A stretch of DNA of 64,000 bases from Actinomadura geliboluensis (GCF_005889745.1 NZ_VCKZ01000003.1:19510-83509), one strand, 5' to 3'; shown: positions 51,292-60,063, counted from the stretch's first letter. Program-made: numbers and translations. Notes: a model not told the origin generated them from the sequence alone.

Positions 51292-52034
51292 GGCTTGCTC
51301 CTCTGCAGGGTTCGCCCGGGTACGGCGGCGAGCAGTTGGCGTGTGTAGTCGTGGCCGGGTTCGGTGAGCACGCGTGTCGTGGGTCCCTGCTCGACGACCT
51401 GGCCGTGCCGCATGACGGCGACCTGCGAGGCGACGTAGCGGACGACCGCGAGGTTGTGGGAGATGAACAGCATCGACAGGCCGAGTTCGCGCTGGAGCTC
51501 GCGGACGAGGTTGAGCACGGCCCCCTGGACCGAGACGTCCAGCGCGGAGGTGATCTCATCGGCGATGATCACGCGGGGGCGCGCCGCGAGCGCGCGTGCC
51601 AGCGCGACGCGCTGCCGCTGGCCGCCGGAGAGCCGGGACGGGACGGCGTCGGCGCAGCCCGGGTCAAGACGCACCAGTTCCAGCAGTCGCTCGGCCTCGG
51701 CCCTCCGGTCGGCGCGTGCGACGCCCGGCGGCATCGCCTCGGCCACGCTGCCGCCGACCGTCATCCGCGGGTCGAGCGACGAGTAGGGGTCCTGGAAGAC
51801 CATCTGCAGCGGACGCGGCCGGCCCCGGGTCGGGACTGGCGCGCTGCCGAGGGTGATCCGGCCGCGCGTGAGCGGGGCCAGGCCGACGGCGGCCCTGGCG
51901 AGGGTGGACTTGCCGGAGCCGGACTCGCCGACGAGCCCGACCACCGCACCGTCCGGGACCGTCAGGCTCACGCCGTCGACGGCGGTCGTCCGGCCGTAGC
52001 GGACCGTGACATCGTCGAAGCGCAGCTCACTCAC
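51288..52034 (-). CDS. Peptide ABC transporter ATPase (DppF-like)
   Basis: 248 residues from GTG 52034 (VSELRFDDVTVRYGRTTAVDG). Walker A GLVGESGSGKSTLARA, Q-loop FQDPYSSLDPRM, signature SRLSGGQRQRVALARAL, Walker B VIIADEITSALD and switch His in FISHNLAVV are all intact. The C-terminal oligopeptide/dipeptide transporter extension is short. Cytoplasmic motor of the Dpp-type importer encoded here. Four-base overlaps with both neighbours show tight coupling. Confidence 0.93.
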   Translation of the reverse strand: MSELRFDDVTVRYGRTTAVDGVSLTVPDGAVVGLVGESGSGKSTLARAAVGLAPLTRGRITLGSAPVPTRGRPRPLQMVFQDPYSSLDPRMTVGGSVAEAMPPGVARADRRAEAERLLELVRLDPGCADAVPSRLSGGQRQRVALARALAARPRVIIADEITSALDVSVQGAVLNLVRELQRELGLSMLFISHNLAVVRYVASQVAVMRHGQVVEQGPTTRVLTEPGHDYTRQLLAAVPGRTLQRSKP

Positions 52035-53965
52035 AGCGACTCCATTTCGTCGGCGTTCCGATCGGTCGGCAACGGTTCGCCCGCGTGCCAGCACGCCACA
52101 CGGTGGCGCGGCGAGTCGTCCGGGCCGGCCTCCAGCGGCGGGTCCTCGGCCCGGCAGCGGGTGTCGGCGAGCGGGCACCGATCGGCGTAGGCGCATCCCG
52201 GCGGCACGTGGGCGGGGTCGACCGGGCGGCCCGGGATCGTCGCGAGCGGCTCGTCCAGGTCGGTGGTCATGTCGGGCACCGCGTCGACCAGCGCCTTGGT
52301 GTAGGGGTGCCGGGCGGTGGTGGCCAGTTCGGCGGCCGGCAGGTCCTCGACGATCCGGCCGGCGTACATCACCAGCACCCGATCGCAGACCTCGCCGACC
52401 ACCGCGACGTCGTGGCTGATCAGGACCAGCGCGACCTCGTCGGCCTCGCGGATCGCGGCGAGCAGGTCCAGCACCTGCTGCTGCACGGTGACGTCGAGCG
52501 CGGTGGTCGGCTCGTCCGCGACGATCAGCGCCGGGGTGCCCATCAGCCCCATGCCGATCATCGCCCGCTGGCGCATTCCGCCGGAGAACTCGTGCGGGTA
52601 CTGGCGCACGCGCATGCCCGCGTCCGGGATCCGGACGGCGGTCAACCGGTCGACCGCGCGGGCCATCGCGTCCCGGCGGCTCAGGCCCTGGTGATGCGTG
52701 GCCACCTCCGCCAACTGCGCGCCGATCCGGCGGGTGGGGTTGAAGGCGGTCATCGGGTCCTGGAAGACGACGGCCAGCCTGGTGCCCAGCGCCCGGCGCT
52801 GGACGGCGGTGTCCGGCGCCAGCAGGTCATTGCCGAGGAACTGCAGCCGCGACGCGTCGACGTGGCCGTGGTCGGGGAGCAGCCGGGTGACGGCCAGCGC
52901 GGTCAAGGACTTGCCGGAGCCTGACTCCCCGACGATGCCGACCGCCTCGCCGCGGCGCACGTCGAAGGACACCCCGCGGACCGGCCGCACCGGACCCGAC
53001 GGCCCCGAGACGGTGACCTCCAGGTCGCGGACATCGAGCACCACATCGGACGAGGAGTCCCCCGCCTCCTCGACGTGCCGGGTGGGCTCCGGCTCCTTCG
53101 CCGACGCGGTGCGCGCGGACACCACCGCGCCCAGGCCGATGCCGACGGGGACGCCGAACCCCTTGGCGACCGACTCGCCGAAGAGGCTGAACGCCAGTCC
53201 GGCCACCAGCACGGCCGCCCCCGGGGTGAGGGCCGCGGCCGCGTTCACGTAGATCGCGCCGATGCCGTCGTAGAGCAGCCGGCCCCAGTCGTAGGACGGT
53301 GACTGGACGCCGAGGCCGAGGAACGACAGTCCGGCAAAGCTCAGGAGCACGGTACCGGCGCCGATGGTGGCGTTGACGACCAGCGGTTCGGCGATGTTGG
53401 GCAGCACGTGGCGGACCAGGATCCGGAACCGGCCGATCCCCACCGTCCGGGCGGCCGCGATGTAGTCCCGGGCGGCGACACCGGCGACGAGCGTCTGGGT
53501 GAGACGCGCGAAGGCCGGGGCGCCCGCGAACCCGAGGGCCAGGACCGCGCCGGTGGCGCCGACGCCGAAGACGACCGCGAAGAACAGCGCCAGCAGCAGC
53601 CCCGGGAACGCGACGGCGATGTTCACCACGGCCGACACCAGCCGGCCGGACCGGCGGCCGAGCACGAACGGCGCCGACCCGAGCAGCAGCCCCACGACGA
53701 CCGCGATCGCGGTGGCGAGCAGGGCGAGCACGATCGACAGCCGGGACGCGACGAGGACCCGCAGCAGGATGTCCCGGCCGAGGTTGTCCGTCCCCGCCCA
53801 GTGCCCCGCGGACGGCGTGGCCAGGATGTTGTCGGTGTCGACGGCGTCGGCGGCGGAGCCCCACACGACCGGTCCGAGGACGGCCAGCGCGACCACCGCC
53901 ACCGCCAGCACGGTCGCGGTGAGGCCCACGGGGGTGCGGACGACCCGCGTCCAGCGTCCTTGCAT
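52031..53965 (-). CDS. Fused ABC permease (DppC-like) and ATPase (DppD-like)
   Basis: 644 residues. Residues 1 to about 300 are a DppC-type permease: an N-terminal helix, HWAGTDNLGRDILLRVL, the EAA loop AARTVGIGRFRILVRHVLPN and LSFLGLGVQSPSYDWG. From about residue 320 the protein is an ATPase with Walker A VGIVGESGSGKSLTALA, signature YPHEFSGGMRQRAMIGM, Walker B ALIVADEPTTALD and switch His in VLISHDVAVV, ending in a Cys-rich CAYADRCPLAD segment typical of DppD. Fused permease-ATPase proteins of this kind are found in actinobacterial peptide/nickel transport systems. With the DppF-like ATPase it completes the ATPase pair. The stop overlaps the next gene's start (GTGA). Confidence 0.93.
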   Translation of the reverse strand: MQGRWTRVVRTPVGLTATVLAVAVVALAVLGPVVWGSAADAVDTDNILATPSAGHWAGTDNLGRDILLRVLVASRLSIVLALLATAIAVVVGLLLGSAPFVLGRRSGRLVSAVVNIAVAFPGLLLALFFAVVFGVGATGAVLALGFAGAPAFARLTQTLVAGVAARDYIAAARTVGIGRFRILVRHVLPNIAEPLVVNATIGAGTVLLSFAGLSFLGLGVQSPSYDWGRLLYDGIGAIYVNAAAALTPGAAVLVAGLAFSLFGESVAKGFGVPVGIGLGAVVSARTASAKEPEPTRHVEEAGDSSSDVVLDVRDLEVTVSGPSGPVRPVRGVSFDVRRGEAVGIVGESGSGKSLTALAVTRLLPDHGHVDASRLQFLGNDLLAPDTAVQRRALGTRLAVVFQDPMTAFNPTRRIGAQLAEVATHHQGLSRRDAMARAVDRLTAVRIPDAGMRVRQYPHEFSGGMRQRAMIGMGLMGTPALIVADEPTTALDVTVQQQVLDLLAAIREADEVALVLISHDVAVVGEVCDRVLVMYAGRIVEDLPAAELATTARHPYTKALVDAVPDMTTDLDEPLATIPGRPVDPAHVPPGCAYADRCPLADTRCRAEDPPLEAGPDDSPRHRVACWHAGEPLPTDRNADEMESL

Positions 53966-53968
53966 CCG

Positions 53969-54991
53969 TCAGTCCTCCCGGATCTTCGACCGAGGATCGA
54001 GCAGGGCGAGGGCGACGTCGACGACGACGTTGACGATCAGCACGCCGACGCCGTACACGAGGACGATCGCCTGCACCACCGGGTAGTCCTTGGTGAGAAT
54101 GGACCGCACGATCGTGCTGCCGAGGCCCGGCCAGGCGAAGACGTTCTCGACCAGGACCGTGCCGGCGACCAGCCCGCCGAGCAGGAGCCCGCCCAGCGTC
54201 AGCGCGGCGGTGACGGCGTTGGGCAGGGCGTGGCCGACGTAGATCTTCCAGGGCGGCAGGCGTTTGGCGCGGGCGGTGCGGACGAAGTCCGCCTCCACCA
54301 CCGCGACCATCTCGACGCGGACGATCCGGGCGAGGATCGCCGCAGGCCCGATCGCCAGCGACAGCACCGGCAGCACGTAAGCCGCCGCCGTCTCGTTGCC
54401 GGCGACCGGCGACCACCCGAGCCTGATCCCGAAGAGGTAGACCAGCGCGACACCGATCAGGAAGTCCGGAATGGTCGCCACGACGATGCTGGTCGTGGTG
54501 AAGGCGAGCTCGGTCCGCCGCCCGTGGCCGCGCCGGGTCAGCACGCCCATCGCGACGCCCAGCGGGATCGCCACGGCCACGGCCGCCAGGAACGCGAGCC
54601 CGGCCAGGAGAAGCGTGGCCGGCAACCGCTGGGCGACCACGTCGGAGACCGGCAGCTGCGAGGCGAGCGAGGTTCCGAGATCGCCGCTGAACAGTCCCTT
54701 CAGGTAGCGGACGTACTGGGTCGGGATCGGCTGGTCCAGCCCCAGCGCGTGCCTGCGCGCCTCCACCAGGGCGGCCGGGGCGGTGGGCCCGAGGGCGCCG
54801 CGGACCGGGTCCCCCGGGATGAGGTGGATCATCGCGAAGGACGCCGTCACCAGGACCCAGAGCGAGACCAGCAGCCGTCCCAGGCGCCGGGCGCCGAACC
54901 GTGCCCACGGACGGGCCCAGAACCGCTGCCGAACCGGGTCCTCGGACGGGCGCGGGACGGTCGGCTTCACCAGCGTGTGCGGACTTCCCAC
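53969..54991 (-). CDS. Peptide ABC transporter permease (DppB-like)
   Basis: 340 residues from GTG 54991. About six transmembrane helices; the N-terminal LLVSLWVLVTASFAMIHLIP GDP pattern is characteristic of DppB/OppB. The EAA motif is VRTARAKRLPPWKIYVGHALPN, and VLVENVFAWPGLGSTIVRSI is near the end. It is the inner-membrane partner of the fused DppC-like permease. It starts four bases after the substrate-binding protein gene's stop and ends three bases before the next gene. Confidence 0.92.
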   Translation of the reverse strand: MGSPHTLVKPTVPRPSEDPVRQRFWARPWARFGARRLGRLLVSLWVLVTASFAMIHLIPGDPVRGALGPTAPAALVEARRHALGLDQPIPTQYVRYLKGLFSGDLGTSLASQLPVSDVVAQRLPATLLLAGLAFLAAVAVAIPLGVAMGVLTRRGHGRRTELAFTTTSIVVATIPDFLIGVALVYLFGIRLGWSPVAGNETAAAYVLPVLSLAIGPAAILARIVRVEMVAVVEADFVRTARAKRLPPWKIYVGHALPNAVTAALTLGGLLLGGLVAGTVLVENVFAWPGLGSTIVRSILTKDYPVVQAIVLVYGVGVLIVNVVVDVALALLDPRSKIRED

Positions 54992-54995
54992 CCCG

Positions 54996-56591
54996 CTACC
55001 TCGCCAGCATCCGGATGCTGGTCGGGACCAGCTGGCCGGGCGTCTCGAACCGCGCCGCCTTGCCGAACATGCGCACGACCCCGTTGGCGAACGGCACGAT
55101 GTCCGCCTTGGCGATCAGTCCGGACTCGGCGGCGAGCCACTGGCGGCACCCGGCCGTGCCCTGGGTCGCCATCGCGGACCGCACCGCCTTGTCGTAGTCG
55201 GGGTCGGAGATCGCGGCGAAGTTGTTGCCCTTCGGCGCCGCCGGCCCGGAAAGGAACGGCACGAGCTGGTCGGGGCTGTTGACGTTGAGCGAGACCCAGG
55301 CGACGTCCCAGTTCCCGCCACCGAAGATCGTGCCGGTCAGCGTCGTCTCGTTCTGGCTGCGCGCGGTGGCCTCGACGCCGATCGCCTTCCACTGCTTCAC
55401 CGCGAGTTCCGCCGCGGCGTCGCCGGCACTGCCGTTGGTGTTCCGGTAGAGGAAGGTCAACGACAGCGGCTTGCCGCCCTTGGCGCGCCGCCCGTCGCTT
55501 CCCCGCTTCCAGCCCGCCTGGTCGAGCAGGGCACCCGCCGCCCGCGGATCGGTGGCCGGCAGGGAGCGGGAGACCGAGTCGCCGGGACAGGCGACCGGCT
55601 CGTTCGCGGCCAGCGTCATCGCCGGCCCGCCCTCCCCCGAGGTGAGGACCTTCTGGAGCTGGTCGAGATCGAGTGCCCGGGTCAGCGCCATGCGGACCTT
55701 GGGGTCGCCGGTGGGCCGGCCCGCGACGTGGTTGTACCACTGCTCTCCCGCCAGCTCGGGGGTCTTGGCGGCGAACAGGCCCGCCTTCTCCAGCCGCTTC
55801 GCGTCCGGCCCGATGATCGTGGCGGCGCTCAGGCCACCGGAGAGCAGCAGGTTCGCCGCGGTCGTCTCGTTCTCGACCACCTTCACCACGACCGTCTTCG
55901 GCAGCCCCCTGGTCGCGGTCGTCGCGCCGTTCGGCCCCCACGTATATCCGTCGCGGATCATGTAGGTGTAGTGGTCGCCCGGTGCGGCCTCGGTCAGCTT
56001 GTATGGCCCGGTGCCCGCCGTCGCCGTCTTCAGCGAGGCGCGTCTCGCCATGCCTCCCGGGCAGACGATCGGCAGGCTGGCCAGTCCGGTGAGGACGAAG
56101 GGGGCCGGCTGGGCCAGGGTGAGGGTCACGACGCGGGTGGCGTCGTCCCCCTTCGCCTTGGCGCCGGGCGGGAGGAAGGTCCCCAGGAGGGGGCTCTTGT
56201 TCTTCGGGTCCCCGACGAAGTTGAGGTTGTCCGCCACGTCGGAGGCGGTGAGGCGGCTTCCGTCGGAACACGTGATGCCGTCGGCCAGCGTCAACGTCAC
56301 CGACGTCCCCTTGGCCTGCCAGCTCTTGGCCAGCGCGGACCGGATCTCGCCGGTCTTGCCGTCGGCGCTGACCAGCGTGTCGTAGGCGAACTGCGTGACG
56401 GTGAACAGCGTGCTGCCCGCGCCCATCTGCGGGTCCAGGTCGCCCGGGTCGGAGGAGAGTCCGAGCGTGAAGGTGCCGCCGTTGACGACTCCCGCCGTCC
56501 CGCCGCTGCTCGACGAGCCGCCGCAGCCGGCGAGCGCGGTGGCGGCCAAGGCCAGGCAAAGCCCATAAGTGCCCGCAATGGTTTGCTTCAT
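54996..56591 (-). CDS. Peptide ABC transporter substrate-binding lipoprotein
   Basis: 531 residues from ATG 56591 (MKQTIAGTYGLCLALAATAL). A lipoprotein signal peptide ends in LAGC (Cys 23), followed by a Ser/Gly spacer. The rest is a family 5 solute-binding protein (SBP_bac_5): GSTLFTVTQFAYDTLVSADG, LAKSWQAKG, SDVADNLNFVGDP, WYNHVAGRPTGDPKVRMALT. It presents oligopeptides to the DppB/DppC-like permeases. The preference for D-amino-acid peptides is inferred from the operon, not from this sequence. Confidence 0.92.
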   Translation of the reverse strand: MKQTIAGTYGLCLALAATALAGCGGSSSSGGTAGVVNGGTFTLGLSSDPGDLDPQMGAGSTLFTVTQFAYDTLVSADGKTGEIRSALAKSWQAKGTSVTLTLADGITCSDGSRLTASDVADNLNFVGDPKNKSPLLGTFLPPGAKAKGDDATRVVTLTLAQPAPFVLTGLASLPIVCPGGMARRASLKTATAGTGPYKLTEAAPGDHYTYMIRDGYTWGPNGATTATRGLPKTVVVKVVENETTAANLLLSGGLSAATIIGPDAKRLEKAGLFAAKTPELAGEQWYNHVAGRPTGDPKVRMALTRALDLDQLQKVLTSGEGGPAMTLAANEPVACPGDSVSRSLPATDPRAAGALLDQAGWKRGSDGRRAKGGKPLSLTFLYRNTNGSAGDAAAELAVKQWKAIGVEATARSQNETTLTGTIFGGGNWDVAWVSLNVNSPDQLVPFLSGPAAPKGNNFAAISDPDYDKAVRSAMATQGTAGCRQWLAAESGLIAKADIVPFANGVVRMFGKAARFETPGQLVPTSIRMLAR

Positions 56592-56641
56592 GGCGATTCC
56601 CGTCCGAACGTTCTCGTCCCGTGGTTCCAGTGGTGGATGGG

Positions 56642-58030
56642 TCAGGCGCCGGCGCGGCGGACCGCTCGGCCGAGGTGCAGGTACAGCGCGTGCCCGGTGC
56701 CGTCGTCGCCCAGGAACGCGTGCGGCATGTGCATGCCGCGGTCGGCGTCAACGGGGATCAGCATCTCGTCGCGGTAGTGGACGAGTTCGGTCCGCTCGAC
56801 CTTCCCGCCCATCTCCTCGAAGACCCCCTTGGGGATCTGCTCGATCCAGATCCGCTGGTCCTCGTCCTGGCTGACAGTGAGGTCGAAGACCTCAGCCGAA
56901 TAGGTGCCGACGTACCGATCGGCGTCGATCCGCCGCGGCTCAGCGGGCGGGACCGGCAGGGCGGGCAGGCCGACGCCGGCGAGTTCGCCGAGGACGCGGC
57001 CCACGACATCGTGGTAGAGCGAGACGGCAGCGCCGCCGTTGGTCACCAGCGCGACGGCCACCCCTGCCTCGGGGACCATCCGCAGGAAGGCCTGCTGCCC
57101 GATGGTGCTGCCGTCGTGACCGATGATCGCACCGGCCGCCGTGTCGAACCGCTCGAAACCCAGGCCCCACGACGTGCCCATGATGCCGAGTTCGGGCAGG
57201 TCGACCTCCCGGGCGTGCATCCGGGCGGCGGTCCCCGGGGCCAGTACCCGGGCGCCGTCGGCCGCCACGCCGTCCGCAAGGTGCATCCGGGCGAAGGCGA
57301 CCAGATCCCGGGGCCGCATCGCGAGCATCGACCCGGCCGGCGCGTTCGAGCGCGCCAGCGCCCACATCGGGGCAGGCACGTAGCCCGTACCGGGCTCCAG
57401 TTCGACATGGCCCACCGCGGCGCGGAACATGATCGCCTCATAGGGGCCGGTGGCGGTGTGGGTAAGCCCGAGCGGCGTGATGAGCTGCTCGCGCAGGCAC
57501 ACGTCATACGGCCGTCCGAGAAGCACCTCGACGAGCCGGCCGAGCACGCAGTAGCCGGCGTTGTTGTAGGAGAACTGCTCACCGGGCGGGAACAGTTGTG
57601 GCACCTCGTGCAGCGTCGCGACGTACTTCTCAAGACAGTCGTCACCCACCCCGGTGTCGGTGAAGATGTCCCCTTCGAACCCGGCGGTATGGTTGAGCAG
57701 TTGCCGGACGGTGATCCGCTCGGCCGCCTCCTCGTCGGCCACGCCGAACTCCGGCAGATAGGCGCGCACCGGCCGGTCGAGTTCGATCTTGCCCTCGTCG
57801 GCCAGTCGCAGGACCAGCGTGCTGGTCCAGAGCTTGGTGACCGACCCGATCTGAAAGACCGAGTCGGGGGTCGCCTCCACCCCGGTCGCCTTGCTGAGCA
57901 ACCCGGCGGCACCGTCGGCCACCTGATCGCCCTGGATCACGGCCCAACCCGCACCTGGAACGTCGTACTCCTCGATCAGCAGCGGAAACCGCTCATCGAG
58001 CCAAGCTTGGATGTCGCTGAGATTGCCCAT
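56642..58030 (-). CDS. S12-family serine hydrolase (beta-lactamase/D-peptidase type)
   Basis: 462 residues from ATG 58030 (MGNLSDIQAWLDERFPLLIE). The catalytic motifs are all intact: SVTK at residues 63-66, YNNAGYCVLG near 155, and GHDGSTIGQQ near 305. The C-terminus is a beta-sandwich like that of the second half of the S9-S12 fusion, to which the whole protein is clearly related (same LLNHTxG, GDxFTDTGxGDDCLEKYV segments). It has no signal peptide and is likely cytoplasmic. It is the first gene of the operon (51 bases before the binding-protein gene). S12 includes D-aminopeptidase, D-Ala-D-Ala carboxypeptidase, esterases and beta-lactamases; D-peptidase is favoured by context. Confidence 0.88.
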   Translation of the reverse strand: MGNLSDIQAWLDERFPLLIEEYDVPGAGWAVIQGDQVADGAAGLLSKATGVEATPDSVFQIGSVTKLWTSTLVLRLADEGKIELDRPVRAYLPEFGVADEEAAERITVRQLLNHTAGFEGDIFTDTGVGDDCLEKYVATLHEVPQLFPPGEQFSYNNAGYCVLGRLVEVLLGRPYDVCLREQLITPLGLTHTATGPYEAIMFRAAVGHVELEPGTGYVPAPMWALARSNAPAGSMLAMRPRDLVAFARMHLADGVAADGARVLAPGTAARMHAREVDLPELGIMGTSWGLGFERFDTAAGAIIGHDGSTIGQQAFLRMVPEAGVAVALVTNGGAAVSLYHDVVGRVLGELAGVGLPALPVPPAEPRRIDADRYVGTYSAEVFDLTVSQDEDQRIWIEQIPKGVFEEMGGKVERTELVHYRDEMLIPVDADRGMHMPHAFLGDDGTGHALYLHLGRAVRRAGA

Positions 58031-58229
58031 GCGTGGTGATATTAAGCACAAGAACCCGCAGGCGGTTCGTCGTCCCCGACGAGTTTTGGGAAGTCGGTTG
58101 GTCGCCGACGACAAGGTTGCAACCGGGGGCGTTCCGACTTCCGCGAGAATCTGTGCACGAGCGACTAGCTTGAAGTCGACAGAGGCCCGGGATTGCGTTG
58201 ATGAGAAACTCCGCGCCGGAGTGCTACGC

Positions 58230-58405
58230 CGCGGAATGGCGCTCTGTGTGCAACCTGATAAAGCCAGCCCAGGTGGTGGAGGCGCGCTCGGGGCTGGATC
58301 GGTGCCTGCGTCCTTGAAAATCTCCCATGCCGTGGATGCGGCAACCTGAATGCCGAGCACCAGCAGTTCACCGTGCACCCGCCAGTCGCTGCCGGAAGAC
58401 GCGAA
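58230..58405 (-). mobile_element. Integrase-core (rve) transposase remnant
   Basis: A minus-strand fragment reads DWRVHGELLVLGIQVAASTA, then WEIFKDAGTDPAP, followed after a one-base shift at about 58290 by ERASTTWAGFIR. This is the N-terminal part of a common actinobacterial rve-type integrase (normally RVHGELLVLGIKVAASTVWEIL). Both ends are missing. Confidence 0.7.
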
Positions 58406-58418
58406 CGAAACCATCTGG

Positions 58419-58640
58419 TCACAGACAGGCCCCTCGGAATTTGAAACCGGAAGGCAGGTATCGGCCCCATTCCTGGGGCGTCAACGTGCGTCCACGTCCA
58501 ACTGCCGCGCAGACTGAGCCGACAAGGTCGGTGGGGTGTCGCCATGTCCCACAGCCACGTCATTTCATCGGACATACTGGAGGTGGCGGTGACCAGGGTG
58601 CGACCGTCCGGACTGAAGGCCGTCGAGGTTGCGTAACGAC
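58419..58640 (-). pseudogene. WD40-repeat protein C-terminal remnant
   Basis: The minus strand encodes a last WD40 blade, YATSTAFSPDGRTLVTATSS and MSDEMTWLWDMATP, then after a one-base shift TDLVGSVCAAVGRGRTLTPQ, EWGRYLPSGFKFRGACL and TGA at 58421-58419. The LTPQEWGRYLP ending is typical of actinobacterial WD40-repeat signalling proteins. The rest of the gene is gone. Confidence 0.65.
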
Positions 58641-58827
58641 TAAAGTGCCCACGCTGAGCGCGGAGATCCGCTACTACTCGCTGAACATGCCGGGGGCATG
58701 AAGCGTATGTCTGTGGCTGTAATGCAGTGACCTGGCGGGCTTCGGCCGACTTCGACGTCCCCGGCGTAGCGCATGGGCTCGTCTGCGCAGACAGAGACCC
58801 GGGGTGCGCCGGCTCTGCCTACGGGAT
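58641..58827. other. No gene recognised
   Basis: Between the WD40 remnant and the next pseudogene I see no coding sequence, hairpin or repeat that I can interpret. Confidence 0.5.
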
Positions 58828-59343
58828 TCACTTGCGCGGTGGTGGGGTGGTTGGGGGCCACAGCCGCAGCAACCACAGTTCGCGGCCGGTCAGCTTGGCG
58901 ACCTCAGTCTGGTAGGCCGGGTCGTCGAAGTCGGAGGATCGTTTCTGGGCGTCGTCGGCCAGTTGCCGTGTGTCGGTGTTGAAGGCGTTGACTCGCACCC
59001 GGTAATGGCCGGGGGCGGGCAGATCGAAGGCCTAGGGATCGGCCGATGCGGAGTCGGCAACGGTGATCCGGCCGGCGGGGATGTGGAGAGTCCAGGTGGC
59101 CGCTTCGATGTCCAGGCATGGGTCTCCGGTCAGCGGCTCACTGGTCCACGACTCGGCGCGGATGTGGACTGCGAGGTCGCTTCCACTGGTGAACAGCAGC
59201 AGTTTTGTTCCCTCGCACGCGCTGCTGCTCATGGGAGCGGCGGTGGGCATGGCATCTGTGGGCGGGTCGGCGCCGTTGACCTCCACCTGCGAATACCAGG
59301 GCTGCACCAGCCAGTCGTGCGAGGCCATCAGACTCGTGCTCAT
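58828..59343 (-). pseudogene. Possible ComJ-like nuclease-partner gene interrupted by an amber codon
   Basis: From ATG 59343 the frame runs MSTSLMASHDWLVQPWYSQ, continuing to DSASADP, then meets TAG at 59032-59034. It is open again immediately afterwards: AFDLPAPGHYRVRVNAFNTD, then TDTRQLADDAQKR and ends LRLWPPTTPPPRK at TGA 58828-58830. One substitution (CAG or GAG to TAG) therefore seems to have cut a 171-residue gene. The overall pattern, WYSQVEV near the start and a late FDLP-GxYxVxV strand, resembles ComJ, the inhibitor of the B. subtilis NucA nuclease. Its location 83 bases downstream of a NucA/NucB nuclease gene fits this. The similarity is weak and made by eye. Confidence 0.5.
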
Positions 59344-59426
59344 GGGAGCGCCCCTCCGTGCGGGGGCGTGCCCAGTGGGGCGGCGGGGCGCCCCACTGAG
59401 CACGCCGGGTTCTGATCGATCGGCGG

Positions 59427-60014
59427 TCAGTCGACCTTGATGTAGAAGGCTTGGTGCTCGGCGATTCGGTCCCAGTCATACCAGTTGCCGAGCAGGGTGC
59501 CGGCAGCTTGGTTGTCGCGCCAGTACACCGGCTTGGCGGAGAACATGTTCTTGTACTGGTCTCCGTCGGTCTTCCAGCGCGCAGCGCCTTCGTAGGTGGA
59601 GGCGAAGGGGTACTCATCGCACTCTTGGACCGGTCGGCCCTGCGGGTACTCCGGCGGGTACTCCGGCGGGTACTCCACCGGGACGTTCCAGTTCGGGAAG
59701 TAGGGGTTGCAGCCCCATGCCTTGGCGTAGTAGCGGTTGCTGTTGACCCGGGTGTTGTTGGCGTCGGAGTAGGACGGCACCAGCCGGTGCAGTGGATTGT
59801 TGATCGTCTTGCCGGGCAGTTGCTTGTCGGAGAAGGGCTCGAGGTCGACGCGCTCGCCCTTGATGTTGACCTTGGTGGCCGCCTCCCGGCGCCGCCGGAC
59901 GGTCTTGTCGGTGATCTTGGCGTAGTGGGCGATCATGTGGGTTGACTCGTGGTCGAGGAGGACGCGGATGACCTCTTGCGGGACGGCCCGATTGATCAGG
60001 CGATTCGGTGGCAC
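59427..60014 (-). CDS. Tyrosine-recombinase tail fused to NucA/NucB deoxyribonuclease domain
   Basis: 195 residues. Residues 1 to about 58 are the C-terminal end of a tyrosine recombinase (AVPQEVIRVLLDHESTHM, then AHYAKITDKTVRRRREAATK with the catalytic Tyr in AHYAK). From about residue 62 the sequence changes to a NucA/NucB-type deoxyribonuclease: ECDEYPFASTYEGAARWKTD, then RDNQAAGTLLGNWYDWDR, and ending FYIKVD. A short in-frame repeat (PVEYPPEYPPEYPQG) lies between. The GTG at 60014 has no clear ribosome-binding site. The chimera may have arisen when an integrase fragment replaced the original exported N-terminus of the nuclease; without a signal peptide it would be cytoplasmic. Confidence 0.75.
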   Translation of the reverse strand: MPPNRLINRAVPQEVIRVLLDHESTHMIAHYAKITDKTVRRRREAATKVNIKGERVDLEPFSDKQLPGKTINNPLHRLVPSYSDANNTRVNSNRYYAKAWGCNPYFPNWNVPVEYPPEYPPEYPQGRPVQECDEYPFASTYEGAARWKTDGDQYKNMFSAKPVYWRDNQAAGTLLGNWYDWDRIAEHQAFYIKVD

Positions 60015-60063
60015 GACTGGCGAACGACTCTGCGTCGACCGACGGGGCGGAGAGGATCAGCGG

